Of a stretch of DNA of 38,024 nucleotides, positions 1 through 8,050 are shown piece by piece (within the stretch, counting starts at the first letter, position 1; each line of letters opens with the position of its first letter). Both the position numbers and the translations under genes were made by a program. The stretch spans positions 1 through 38,024 of the forward strand of contig DYKN01000026.1 of assembly GCA_020722575.1 (NCBI GenBank), given 5' to 3'. The notes below the pieces were generated by a model. That model ran no database searches. It was not told the DNA's origin and saw only the letters and a program-made list of their open reading frames with translations. This stretch comes from Rikenella microfusus (lineage in GTDB: Bacteria; Bacteroidota; Bacteroidia; Bacteroidales; VadinHA17).

Positions 1-115
1 AACTATTTTTATTAAAACAATCTCAATAAACAAAAAGAACTTTTTGCTGTCTTCTGGAACAAGAATAGTTTTTTCGGCAAATTGCCGGGATCTGATTTTT
101 CGGGAATTTGAGTTT

Positions 116-1825
116 TCATTTAGGAAACTTCTTAATTTTAGCAGGTAGTCTTACATAAAATATTGATCCTTTTCCGGGTGTTGAATCAACAATAATTTCT
201 CCTCCCATCAATTCAATATAAGCTTGAGAAATTGAAAGTCCCAGGCCCAGTCCTTCATAATGCCTTGAAAGGGAACCGTCAACCTGGTAGAAACGTTTAA
301 ATATCTTATTTTGTTCATGTTCCGGAATACCTATTCCCGTGTCGGAAACAAAAAAATCGATACCATCATCAGACATTCTGCAACCAAACTCAATATGACC
401 TTTAGAAGTAAACTTAATGGCATTGTTCAGGAGAGACTGTAATACTCTTTCAATTTTGTTCTCATCCTCAAAAATTATTGCATCTTCATCTGCGAAACTA
501 GTTGTATAGCAGAATGAAAGACCTTTTTCTTCTGCTTTTCTAAGGAACTCTGAATAGAGCTTCTTCAGCAATGAATTAACGCTGAACTCATTTCTCGTAA
601 GTTTTATAAGGCCTGCCTCAATATTTGACATTTCAATTATCAGACCAATAATAGTTATCAGCTGATTGCTGCCTTCAATAATTGCATCGATGTATGACTT
701 TAGTGTCTCCTGATCAAGGTCAGGTTCTCTCAGCAGGGCAGAAAATCCGTTTATGGCATTTGCTGGCGTTCGTATTTCATGTGAAATGTTCCTGAGGAAA
801 GCTGTTTTCAGTCGGTTACTCTCCTCAGCTCTTTCCTTTTCTATAACCAGTTGTTCATATAATTTCTTTCTTTCAGTCACATCCCTGCAAATAGTAATTA
901 TTGCCGTTAATTTATCAGATGGGTCAGTCAGGGCACCGGATGAAATTTCCCCCCAGAAAGTAGTGCCGTCGAATCTTTTCAAAAGATATTCCTTTGTTTC
1001 AGTTTCCAGATTACCGGAAATCATTTGAGCAAATGTTTCCAGAACCTGTTCATGGAATGAGGAATCAACCCAATCAAGGATGTAGGTTCCCAATGCCAGC
1101 TTTTCATCGGGCACGTTGAAAAGTTGAATTGCTTTTCTGGAAGCACTCTTCAGGTTCCCTTCAGTATCAAAAATTACAATAGCATCAGGTGAAATTTCAA
1201 ACAGAGTACGGAAGAATATTTCTGACTCTTTTATTTTTTCCTCAAGGCATTTTCTTTCTGTTATATCATGGCTTATTGTGAGCACCCTTGTCAATTTCCC
1301 GTTATCATCAGGTATCGGAATTTTGCTTGTAAGATGCCAGTGCCAGTCATTTGAATTCTTGTGAAAAATATATTCTTCATTATCAATAATTTCACCCGAT
1401 AGCAGAACATTTTGTTCTTTTGATTGAAATATTAAAGCGTCGTTTTCTGAGAAAAAATCGAAAGTAGTTTTTCCAATTGCTTCTTCTCTGGAGGATACTC
1501 CGATAAGATTTAGATGCGCTCTATTATTCAGTATGTACCTTCCTTCAGAGTCTTTAAGATTTATAGGGTCAGGTATATTATCAATTATTGTTAAGAAGAG
1601 GTTTCGTTCTTCTTCAAGTTGTTTTTCGGTTTTTTTTCGTTCCTCGATTTCCAGTTTCAGATCTTCCATCAGATTCAAGATTGCGAGCCTTTTTTTCTGA
1701 AGCTTATCAAGTGTTTTAATGAGTTTCTCTTCGGCTTTTATTCTATCGGCAAGCTCCATCTCAAGGGCTTCGGTCCTCTCCCGCAATTGTTTCTCCAGTT
1801 CAGAATAGTTTATTTCGCTTTTCAT
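116..1825 (-). CDS. PAS-PAS sensor histidine kinase
   Basis: Cytoplasmic sensor kinase of 569 aa with no membrane segment. Order seen: charged coiled coil (about 1-75), PAS (75-195, ending ISHDITERK), PAS (200-325, ending CRDVTERK), HisKA with the phospho-acceptor H349 in SHEIRTP, and a HATPase domain (450-565) with the N-box NNAIKF, DTGIGIP and GLGLGLS glycine boxes. It should autophosphorylate on H349 and pass phosphate to a receiver, perhaps one of those encoded just upstream. It is the last gene of a three-gene minus-strand operon, 27 bases after the REC-PAS gene. Its first PAS is close in sequence to the first PAS of the hybrid kinase, which points to local duplication. The ligand is unknown. 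There is no output domain. Confidence 0.93.
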   Translation of the reverse strand: MKSEINYSELEKQLRERTEALEMELADRIKAEEKLIKTLDKLQKKRLAILNLMEDLKLEIEERKKTEKQLEEERNLFLTIIDNIPDPINLKDSEGRYILNNRAHLNLIGVSSREEAIGKTTFDFFSENDALIFQSKEQNVLLSGEIIDNEEYIFHKNSNDWHWHLTSKIPIPDDNGKLTRVLTISHDITERKCLEEKIKESEIFFRTLFEISPDAIVIFDTEGNLKSASRKAIQLFNVPDEKLALGTYILDWVDSSFHEQVLETFAQMISGNLETETKEYLLKRFDGTTFWGEISSGALTDPSDKLTAIITICRDVTERKKLYEQLVIEKERAEESNRLKTAFLRNISHEIRTPANAINGFSALLREPDLDQETLKSYIDAIIEGSNQLITIIGLIIEMSNIEAGLIKLTRNEFSVNSLLKKLYSEFLRKAEEKGLSFCYTTSFADEDAIIFEDENKIERVLQSLLNNAIKFTSKGHIEFGCRMSDDGIDFFVSDTGIGIPEHEQNKIFKRFYQVDGSLSRHYEGLGLGLSISQAYIELMGGEIIVDSTPGKGSIFYVRLPAKIKKFPK

Positions 1826-1852
1826 TACATTAATCTTCTTTACATATTGAAA

Positions 1853-2770
1853 CTATTTTGCTATTTTGTATTTTGGGGCTTCACCGAGCTGAAGCAACAA
1901 TTCATTTACCTCATTTTTTAGCTCAATTATTCTGAGTTCCCTGTCAACCGCAAGATTATCAAAACGTTCAAGTTCGTTAATCCTTTCACGAAGCTCGTTC
2001 TCGGTATTCTTCTGAGGTGTAATATCTCTAATGATTGCTCCGATTAGAATCCTGTTATTTTTAAAGATAATAGGAAATTTGGTTGTTTCATATATCCTGC
2101 CCTTTACGTTTTCTTCAGCAACGACAATCTGTTTTTTCCCCAGCACCTCCATATCAGATTTCAGACATGCCTGGGCTCCGCTTTCTTCAAGAAGGTCAAA
2201 ATCAGTTTTATAAAGGATCATTTCTCTGGGTTTACCAAAAAATTTAACCGTTGCATTATTCACATGGATGTATTTGAAATTGTTGTCTTTGATAAACATA
2301 AGATCCTTATTGGCATTAAAAAATGAATCCAATACATTGTTAATCTCGTTTAAACTTCTGGAAGTTTCCTCTTTTTCTTTCTCGAGCAGTTTTCTTTTAA
2401 TTGTTTTTGAAATTGCAGGAATGAGCCATTCCAGATTGTTTTTCAAGATAAATGAAACAGCACAAAAGTCAATAGCATTTTCAGCAAAATCTTGATTGAA
2501 AGATTCTATTATAAATATTAATGGCAGGTAGGGATTTAACTCGTCTCTTATTCTTAAAGCCTGAACCGTATTGAATTCAGCAAGAGAATAATCCGAAATA
2601 ATTATATCGGGGTTGAACGAAATAATAGAATCCCGGTAATCTGCTTCATTTATTACTGTTTTTGAATCAATCAGATTGTATTCTCTTCTGATTATATTTA
2701 TAATTTTTTCAATAAAATCAGAATTATCCACAACAAAAAGTACTTTTATATTTTTTAATTCTTTTTCCAT
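1853..2770 (-). CDS. REC-PAS protein without output domain
   Basis: A 305-aa soluble protein. Residues 1-120 look like a receiver domain: hydrophobic first strand ending VVDN, a central aspartate in IIISDYS and a lysine in FILKNN. The acidic pair is only half kept (D then N). A PAS domain follows (about 145-250, ending IRDITPQK), then a coiled coil and a C-terminal tail reading RELRIIELKNEVNELLLQLG. I recall similar tails in other PAS signalling proteins, next to kinase regions. It has no HisKA, HATPase, HTH, GGDEF or EAL domain, so it may be a phosphate-accepting or ligand-sensing adaptor for the flanking kinases. It lies between them in the operon, 27 bases before one and 76 after the other. 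Confidence 0.85.
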   Translation of the reverse strand: MEKELKNIKVLFVVDNSDFIEKIINIIRREYNLIDSKTVINEADYRDSIISFNPDIIISDYSLAEFNTVQALRIRDELNPYLPLIFIIESFNQDFAENAIDFCAVSFILKNNLEWLIPAISKTIKRKLLEKEKEETSRSLNEINNVLDSFFNANKDLMFIKDNNFKYIHVNNATVKFFGKPREMILYKTDFDLLEESGAQACLKSDMEVLGKKQIVVAEENVKGRIYETTKFPIIFKNNRILIGAIIRDITPQKNTENELRERINELERFDNLAVDRELRIIELKNEVNELLLQLGEAPKYKIAK

Positions 2771-2846
2771 CAGATTTAGTTTGAAATGTTTTCAGTAGCG
2801 ATAAAAAGTTATCTTTTTGGGTTGTTGTATATTCAGGAACACAATT

Positions 2847-5150
2847 TCAAATGTATTTCTTTACAATGTTAATTAACGATTCGAGAGATACAGGCTTTGT
2901 AAGATAGTCTACGCATCCAGCGTCCAGGGATTTTTCTCTGTCTTCAGGTAGAGCGTACGCTGTTAATGAAATAATGGGAAGGTCAGGATTTAGTTTCTTA
3001 ATTATTTGTGTGGCTTCGTACCCATCCATTTCTGGCATTTTAATATCCATAATGATAAGGTCAACCTTCACTCCTGATTTTATTATCTCCACAGCTTCTT
3101 TCCCATTAATAGCGTGAATGGTATTAAATCCATTTTTTGTCAGCAGGATGTTGATAAACAAATAATTGTTATAGTCATCTTCGGCAATAAGGATTGTTTT
3201 ACAGGCTGTGGTATCCAATTTGTCGTAATGTTTTTTTTCTTTTCCGGCAAATATCTGATGGTGTGGAATAGTAAAAAAGAAAGTAGAACCCTTCCCGTGG
3301 ACTGATTCACACCAGATTCTTCCTCCGAGGAGTTCAACATACCCTTTTGAGATTGCAAGACCAAGACCAGTTCCTTCCCGTTTCTGATTGGATGAATGTT
3401 CAATTCTGAAGAACCGGTCAAAAATTTTTTCCCGATGTTCAGGCAGTATCCCCGGTCCTGTATCAGATACAAAAAACTTTAGCTGTTCTTTTTCAACAAT
3501 ATATCCAAACTCAATTTTCCCTTTAGTAGTATATTTAAAAGCATTGCTTAAAAGGTTTGTCATGACCTGGAGAAATTTTGTCGGATCGGTATTGACAATT
3601 AATTCAGTATCTTTAAATCCGGGCTTTAAAACAAATTCAAGTTTCTGCTGATCGGCTTTAACCCTGAATTGTACAAAAAGATTCTCAAGCATTTTATTGA
3701 TATTTACATCTTGCAACGAAAGCTTGATAATGCCGGCCTCTAAGTTCGAAATTTCAATAATATCGTTTACAATATTAAGTAGTTGTGTACTGCTCTGTTT
3801 AATTACACTGATGTAAGAATTTCTTGTTTCATCATCAAGTGACTTATCATCGAGAAGGGAAGTAAAACCTACAATTGAATTCATTGGTGTTCTAATTTCA
3901 TGGGTAATATTGCTTAGAAACGCGGTCTTGAACCTGTTGCTTTCCTCGGCTTTCTGTTTTGCCTTTTCAAGTTCAATAGTAGTTTCCTTCAATTTAGTAA
4001 TGTCCCGGCTTATTCCCACAAGTCCCGTTATATATCCCTCATTACTGTACAGGGGCACTTTTGTTGTGATTACCCATATCTTTTTACCGTTGCTGTCCCT
4101 GAGGTCTTCTTCTCGGTTGATTATTCGCACCCCTTTATTGATTACTTCCATATCATCGTTATATCCTCTCCTGCCAGTCTCATCTGGAAATAAATCAATA
4201 TCTGTCTTTCCCAGAAGTTCCAGCTCTGATTTAAATCCCGTATATTCAATTTCTGCCCTGTTCGACATAATTCTCCTGCCTTCCCTGTCTTTAATGAATA
4301 TAATATCAGGAATATTATCGATCAGAGTACGCAAAAGCATTTTTTCCTGTGCAATAATCTCCTGCGCTTTTTTTATTTGTGTAATATCATGGCTCACAGT
4401 AAGAAGGTAAGTCAAATTCCCTTTGTCGTCGGTAATGGGTATTTTACTTGTAAGATACCAGTGTCTTCTTCCTGTGTCTTTTTGTAAAGCAGACTCTTCC
4501 TTATTGATAATTGGGAAACCTGTATCTAATACCTGCCTGTCGTCATTAATATATTTTGAAGCTTCTTCCTCGGGAAAGAAATCATAGGGAGTTTTACCCT
4601 TTACAGTTTCAGGATCATCTACTCCGATAAATTTCATGTGAGCAAAATTGTTCAGAATGTACTTCCCTTCAGAATCTTTTATATTGATGAGATCGGGAAG
4701 ATTGTCAATCAGCTTTCTCAGTAAAATTCTGTCACGGTTCAGTTCTTCTACCGCTTTTTCTGTTTCTACCTTTTTTTTTAGTCTGGTTTTTTCGTTAAAA
4801 ATTTCCGAAACTGAAATGCTGATTCTTCCCAGGTTTTCCTTAATGATATAATCATCGGCTCCTGCCTTCATAATCTCTACGGCAGTTTCTTCATTGATGC
4901 TTTCTGTTACGACAATAAATGAAGCATCAGGAGATTTAACCTTTTTCAATTCAAGCGCCTCCAGTGCGTTTATTTCGTTAAGAAAATAATCCGAAATAAT
5001 CAGATCAGGTTTAAAAAGGTTCAGTGCCTCTATATATTCCTGCCGATTATCGGTTACTAATTCCCTGAAGTTGATTCCGTTTTTCTTCAGTTGTGATATG
5101 ATTATTTTTACATCGTCAGATGAATTGTTGAGAAACAAAATTTTTTTCAT
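2847..5150 (-). CDS. hybrid histidine kinase (REC-PAS-PAS-HisKA-HATPase-REC)
   Basis: A 767-aa hybrid kinase, first gene of the sensory operon. The start is placed at the ATG giving MKKILFLNNSS; an in-frame GTG lies three codons upstream. Order: N-terminal receiver (1-120), PAS (132-257), PAS (260-382), HisKA with H417 in THEIRTP, HATPase (about 515-630; DTGPGILP and GTGLGLAIS boxes), C-terminal receiver (645-767) with D702 in IIMDIKMPEMDG. The N-terminal receiver has asparagines where the metal-binding acidic pair normally stands, though its central Asp and Lys are kept, so it may not be phosphorylated normally. No membrane segment or DNA-binding domain is visible. The C-terminal receiver suggests a phosphorelay needing an Hpt partner, and none is encoded here. 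Confidence 0.92.
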   Translation of the reverse strand: MKKILFLNNSSDDVKIIISQLKKNGINFRELVTDNRQEYIEALNLFKPDLIISDYFLNEINALEALELKKVKSPDASFIVVTESINEETAVEIMKAGADDYIIKENLGRISISVSEIFNEKTRLKKKVETEKAVEELNRDRILLRKLIDNLPDLINIKDSEGKYILNNFAHMKFIGVDDPETVKGKTPYDFFPEEEASKYINDDRQVLDTGFPIINKEESALQKDTGRRHWYLTSKIPITDDKGNLTYLLTVSHDITQIKKAQEIIAQEKMLLRTLIDNIPDIIFIKDREGRRIMSNRAEIEYTGFKSELELLGKTDIDLFPDETGRRGYNDDMEVINKGVRIINREEDLRDSNGKKIWVITTKVPLYSNEGYITGLVGISRDITKLKETTIELEKAKQKAEESNRFKTAFLSNITHEIRTPMNSIVGFTSLLDDKSLDDETRNSYISVIKQSSTQLLNIVNDIIEISNLEAGIIKLSLQDVNINKMLENLFVQFRVKADQQKLEFVLKPGFKDTELIVNTDPTKFLQVMTNLLSNAFKYTTKGKIEFGYIVEKEQLKFFVSDTGPGILPEHREKIFDRFFRIEHSSNQKREGTGLGLAISKGYVELLGGRIWCESVHGKGSTFFFTIPHHQIFAGKEKKHYDKLDTTACKTILIAEDDYNNYLFINILLTKNGFNTIHAINGKEAVEIIKSGVKVDLIIMDIKMPEMDGYEATQIIKKLNPDLPIISLTAYALPEDREKSLDAGCVDYLTKPVSLESLINIVKKYI

Positions 5151-5205
5151 TCTTTTCACTCAGAAGGCAGAATTAATTATAATTATAATTCAATTTTATT
5201 GTTTA

Positions 5206-5213
5206 CAAAATTA
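5206..5213 (-). promoter_or_regulatory. putative -7 box of the sensory operon
   Basis: On the minus strand this reads TAATTTTG, matching TAnnTTTG, about 55 bases before the hybrid kinase start. No matching TTG -33 element was found at the expected spacing, so support is the -7 box and its position only. Confidence 0.3.
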
Positions 5214-5402
5214 GTGTTTTTAACTTTCTGTTTCCCATTTAATATAATATTGTTTTCAGGAAATTTTTCGTTTAAGAAATATTATAATTTTAAAACAATA
5301 AATTTTATTTCTTATTATCAATCAAATTTTAAATATCAAAAGCCAGAAAAAAATTGTCAATATTTTATAATCCAGTATCTATTTTTTTAATGAGTACGGG
5401 AA

Positions 5403-5433
5403 TTGAATCATTTATTTTAAAAGGTTACTTTTG
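5403..5433 (+). promoter_or_regulatory. putative Bacteroidota promoter of the M1 peptidase gene
   Basis: TTG at 5403-5405, then 20 bases, then TACTTTTG at 5426-5433. This fits the Bacteroidota pattern (TTG near -33, TAnnTTTG near -7), and is the best two-part match in the window. It lies about 80 bases before the start codon. Confidence 0.45.
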
Positions 5434-5514
5434 GGAGATGCTTTTGAACCGCATGAAAAATATCAATATTTAAGTAGGAAAAGTGTTTTAATTTTACAAT
5501 TAAATCGTTGAATA

Positions 5515-7176
5515 ATGGCCAATTCAAGAAAATTACGGAATTTTTTATTTTTAGTTTTTCCTGTTATTTTTTTAACAAAAAATATTTATTGTCAGCAAAA
5601 GGTTTTTACCCGGCAGGATTCTTTGCGAGGAATGATTACACCTGAGAGGGAATGGTGGAACCTTACGTATTACCATTTAAATATAAAAGTCGATCCGGCC
5701 GACAGTACCATTTACGGTACGAATACTGTTTATTACCGGGTTCTAAAAACACATAATGTAATGCAGATTGATCTCCAATCTCCATTGAGGTTGATTTCGG
5801 CCACTCAAAATGGGAGGAAACTGAGGATAGAACAGGATGGCAATGCCCATTTCATACACCTTATTCACAATCAGGAAACAGGGTCTGTTTATTCTATAAT
5901 ATTAGAATATGGGGGCAGACCTCACATAGCAGTTAATCCTCCTTGGCAGGGTGGAATAACATGGAAATACGATAACAGGGGTAATCCATTCATTGCATCG
6001 TCGTGCCAGGGCGACGGGGCAAGCCTGTGGTGGCCATGTAAAGATCATATGTACGATGAGCCCGATAGCATGCTTATCAGTGTTACTGTCCCGGAAAATC
6101 TTGTCGATGTTTCCAACGGCCGCCTCAGAAACGTTACAACCAATGAAATGGACATGACCAGAACCTGGAACTGGTTTGTATCAAATCCCATTAATAACTA
6201 CGGCGTTAATATTAACATTGGCGACTATGTCCATTTTTCTGAAAAATATAAGGGTGAGAAGGGTCTTCTCGATTGCGACTACTGGGTGCTGAGAGATAAC
6301 CTTAAAAAGGCAAAGATACATTTCAAACAGGTTTCTTTAATGCTTAAAGCATTTGAGTACTGGTTCGGGCCATACCCATTCTATGAGGATGGCTATAAGC
6401 TGGTTGAGGCTCCTTATCTGGGAATGGAACATCAGAGCTCAGTTACATACGGAAACGGATACCGTAACGGTTACCTTGGACGGGATTTGAGCGGTACAGG
6501 ATGGGGAGATTCCTGGGATTTTATTATAGTGCACGAGTCAGGCCACGAATGGTTCGCTAACAGTATTACCTACAAAGATATTGCTGATATGTGGGTTCAT
6601 GAAAGCTTTATTAATTATTCCGAAAGCCTTTTTGTTGAATATTATAACGGGAAAGAAGCAGGTGCAGAATATGTCAGAGGAACCAGAAGAAGCATACGTA
6701 ATGACAGACCAATCGTGGGGATATATAATGTCAACTACGAGGGCTCAGGTGATATGTATTCTAAAGGAGGAAATATGCTTCATACTCTCAGACAAATAAT
6801 AGATGATGATCAGAAATGGAGAGAAATACTGCGGGGACTGAACAGAGAATTCTACCATCAAACTGTTGACGGCATTCAGATTGAAAATTATATAAGCGAA
6901 CAGACCGGAATAAACCTGAAATCATTCTTTGACCAGTACCTCAGGGATGTACGTATACCTGTATTCGAATATTACACCAATGAAAGCATTTTTTACTTCA
7001 GGTGGAACAATTGTGTTCAGGGTTTTGATATGCCTTTAAAAATATTTATAAACGGCAAACCATTTAAAATTAATCCTTCAACCCGATGGACAACAATGGA
7101 ACTGGAGGAAAAAAATCCGATCATTGCTGTTGATAAGGATTATTATGTTTCGGTTTTGAATATGATGGGCAACTGA
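5515..7176 (+). CDS. secreted M1 family zinc metallopeptidase
   Basis: A 553-aa protein with an N-terminal signal peptide (hydrophobic to about residue 25, probable cleavage near YCQQ), so periplasmic or surface-exposed. The gluzincin zinc site is intact: H340-E341-S-G-H344, with E363 as third ligand in WVHESF, at the usual M1 spacing. Y415 in GDMYSKGG fits the transition-state tyrosine. The exopeptidase motif reads GMEHQ (303-307) rather than GAMEN. The long C-terminal helical domain of large M1 enzymes is absent, so this is a short two-domain form. It probably removes N-terminal residues from peptides; the substrate is unknown. It is monocistronic, and its 3' end is 43 bases from the convergent GNAT gene. 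Confidence 0.93.
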   Translation: MANSRKLRNFLFLVFPVIFLTKNIYCQQKVFTRQDSLRGMITPEREWWNLTYYHLNIKVDPADSTIYGTNTVYYRVLKTHNVMQIDLQSPLRLISATQNGRKLRIEQDGNAHFIHLIHNQETGSVYSIILEYGGRPHIAVNPPWQGGITWKYDNRGNPFIASSCQGDGASLWWPCKDHMYDEPDSMLISVTVPENLVDVSNGRLRNVTTNEMDMTRTWNWFVSNPINNYGVNINIGDYVHFSEKYKGEKGLLDCDYWVLRDNLKKAKIHFKQVSLMLKAFEYWFGPYPFYEDGYKLVEAPYLGMEHQSSVTYGNGYRNGYLGRDLSGTGWGDSWDFIIVHESGHEWFANSITYKDIADMWVHESFINYSESLFVEYYNGKEAGAEYVRGTRRSIRNDRPIVGIYNVNYEGSGDMYSKGGNMLHTLRQIIDDDQKWREILRGLNREFYHQTVDGIQIENYISEQTGINLKSFFDQYLRDVRIPVFEYYTNESIFYFRWNNCVQGFDMPLKIFINGKPFKINPSTRWTTMELEEKNPIIAVDKDYYVSVLNMMGN

Positions 7177-7219
7177 GGTTGTAAATAATTATCATAAAAA
7201 AAATTTTTTACTCAGTTAT

Positions 7220-7699
7220 TCAAAAACGCATTATATAAATGCATTTATCGTCGTCTTTATCGTAGAAATCTTTTATAACAGCTTCGAGCCTGTAACCTGC
7301 CCTGGTGTAGAATTCCCTTGTTGGAAGATATTTGTCACGGCCAGATGTTTCTGCAATAATCATCGTACCACCCATTTTTTTTGATTCTTTATGTGTTTCT
7401 TCAAGAAGTTTCTTACCAATTCCCTTTCCTCTATAACTATTATGAGCTACTATCCAGTAGAGGTCGAAGCAGGATTTTGTCATGGGGTTCAGACCGAAAC
7501 ATGAGTAGGCCACCGGCCTGCCTTCTATCTCGGCAAAGATAAAGTTGTATCCTGATTCCTCTCCGTTTCTCAATCTCTCTTCAACCAGTTCAACTGCAAT
7601 ATCAGTCTCATGCTCATAGAAAAAACCTGTGGATTCAACAATCTCCCTCACATTCTTAATATCTTCAGGTGTGACTTCGGTTCTGAAAGTAAGTTCCAT
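7220..7699 (-). CDS. GNAT family N-acetyltransferase
   Basis: A 159-aa single-domain GCN5-related acetyltransferase. The acetyl-CoA binding motif A is visible as YRGKGIGKKLL, preceded by the strand DLYWIVAH and followed by a REFYTRAGYRLEA segment typical of motif B. I start it at the ATG giving MELTFRTEV; a TTG seven codons upstream is in frame but less likely. The acceptor cannot be told from sequence: small molecule, amino acid or protein N-terminus are all possible. It diverges from asnB across a 351-base AT-rich gap and converges on the M1 peptidase gene. Confidence 0.88.
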   Translation of the reverse strand: MELTFRTEVTPEDIKNVREIVESTGFFYEHETDIAVELVEERLRNGEESGYNFIFAEIEGRPVAYSCFGLNPMTKSCFDLYWIVAHNSYRGKGIGKKLLEETHKESKKMGGTMIIAETSGRDKYLPTREFYTRAGYRLEAVIKDFYDKDDDKCIYIMRF

Positions 7700-8050
7700 A
7701 CTAAAGTTTGATTTTTTCAAAAATATGATATAATTGGTTATGTTTATCAGTTGTGGAAGATTTAAGTTTAAAGGCTTATTTGAATCCGCTGCTTTTCTAC
7801 CTGAACTAATTATCTGTTTTCCAGATAGATAAACAAAATTTGTCAGATCGGGTAATTATTGTGCCGGCCTTTAAAATGACAGGTAAGTAAAAACCGGTTA
7901 AGGAAAAGAAATGAGTCAGTTTAAATAAAATTAAAAATAAAAAAATAAAAAATAGTATAAAAATATTTTAAAATTAAATTAAATATTTATATTTGCTTGA
8001 AAATTTAAAACCAATAATTATTAATCTTAAAAATTATATATTAATATTAT
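7700..8050. other. AT-rich divergent intergenic region before asnB
   Basis: Roughly 350 bases between the GNAT gene and asnB. The half nearer asnB (7919-8050) is almost pure A/T with runs of A and TAAA. No gene, hairpin terminator or riboswitch-like structure was recognised. A TAnnTTTG box lies at 7988. Confidence 0.6.
7988..7995 (+). promoter_or_regulatory. putative -7 box of asnB
   Basis: TATATTTG, matching TAnnTTTG, ends 55 bases before the asnB start. The surroundings are extremely AT-rich, so chance matches are likelier here and no TTG -33 element was found. Confidence 0.28.

Larger units (their letters stand above)
5151..5514. other. AT-rich divergent intergenic region
   Basis: About 360 bases between the divergent sensory operon and the M1 peptidase gene, very AT-rich and without a convincing gene. 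It holds a TAnnTTTG box on each strand, described separately. No strong hairpin or repeat was seen beyond short runs such as the TAATTATAATTATAATT tract near 5176, which is low-complexity. Confidence 0.6.

Noticed and set aside
70..100. Small hairpin near 76-88 (CGGCA / TGCCG) as terminator of the sensory operon
   Set aside because: On the minus strand the stem is followed by A residues, not T; stem is only five base pairs.
7919..8040. A/T run before asnB as a replication origin or AT-rich phage remnant
   Set aside because: It is simple low-complexity A/T sequence with no DnaA boxes or repeats that I could see; it looks like an ordinary promoter leader.
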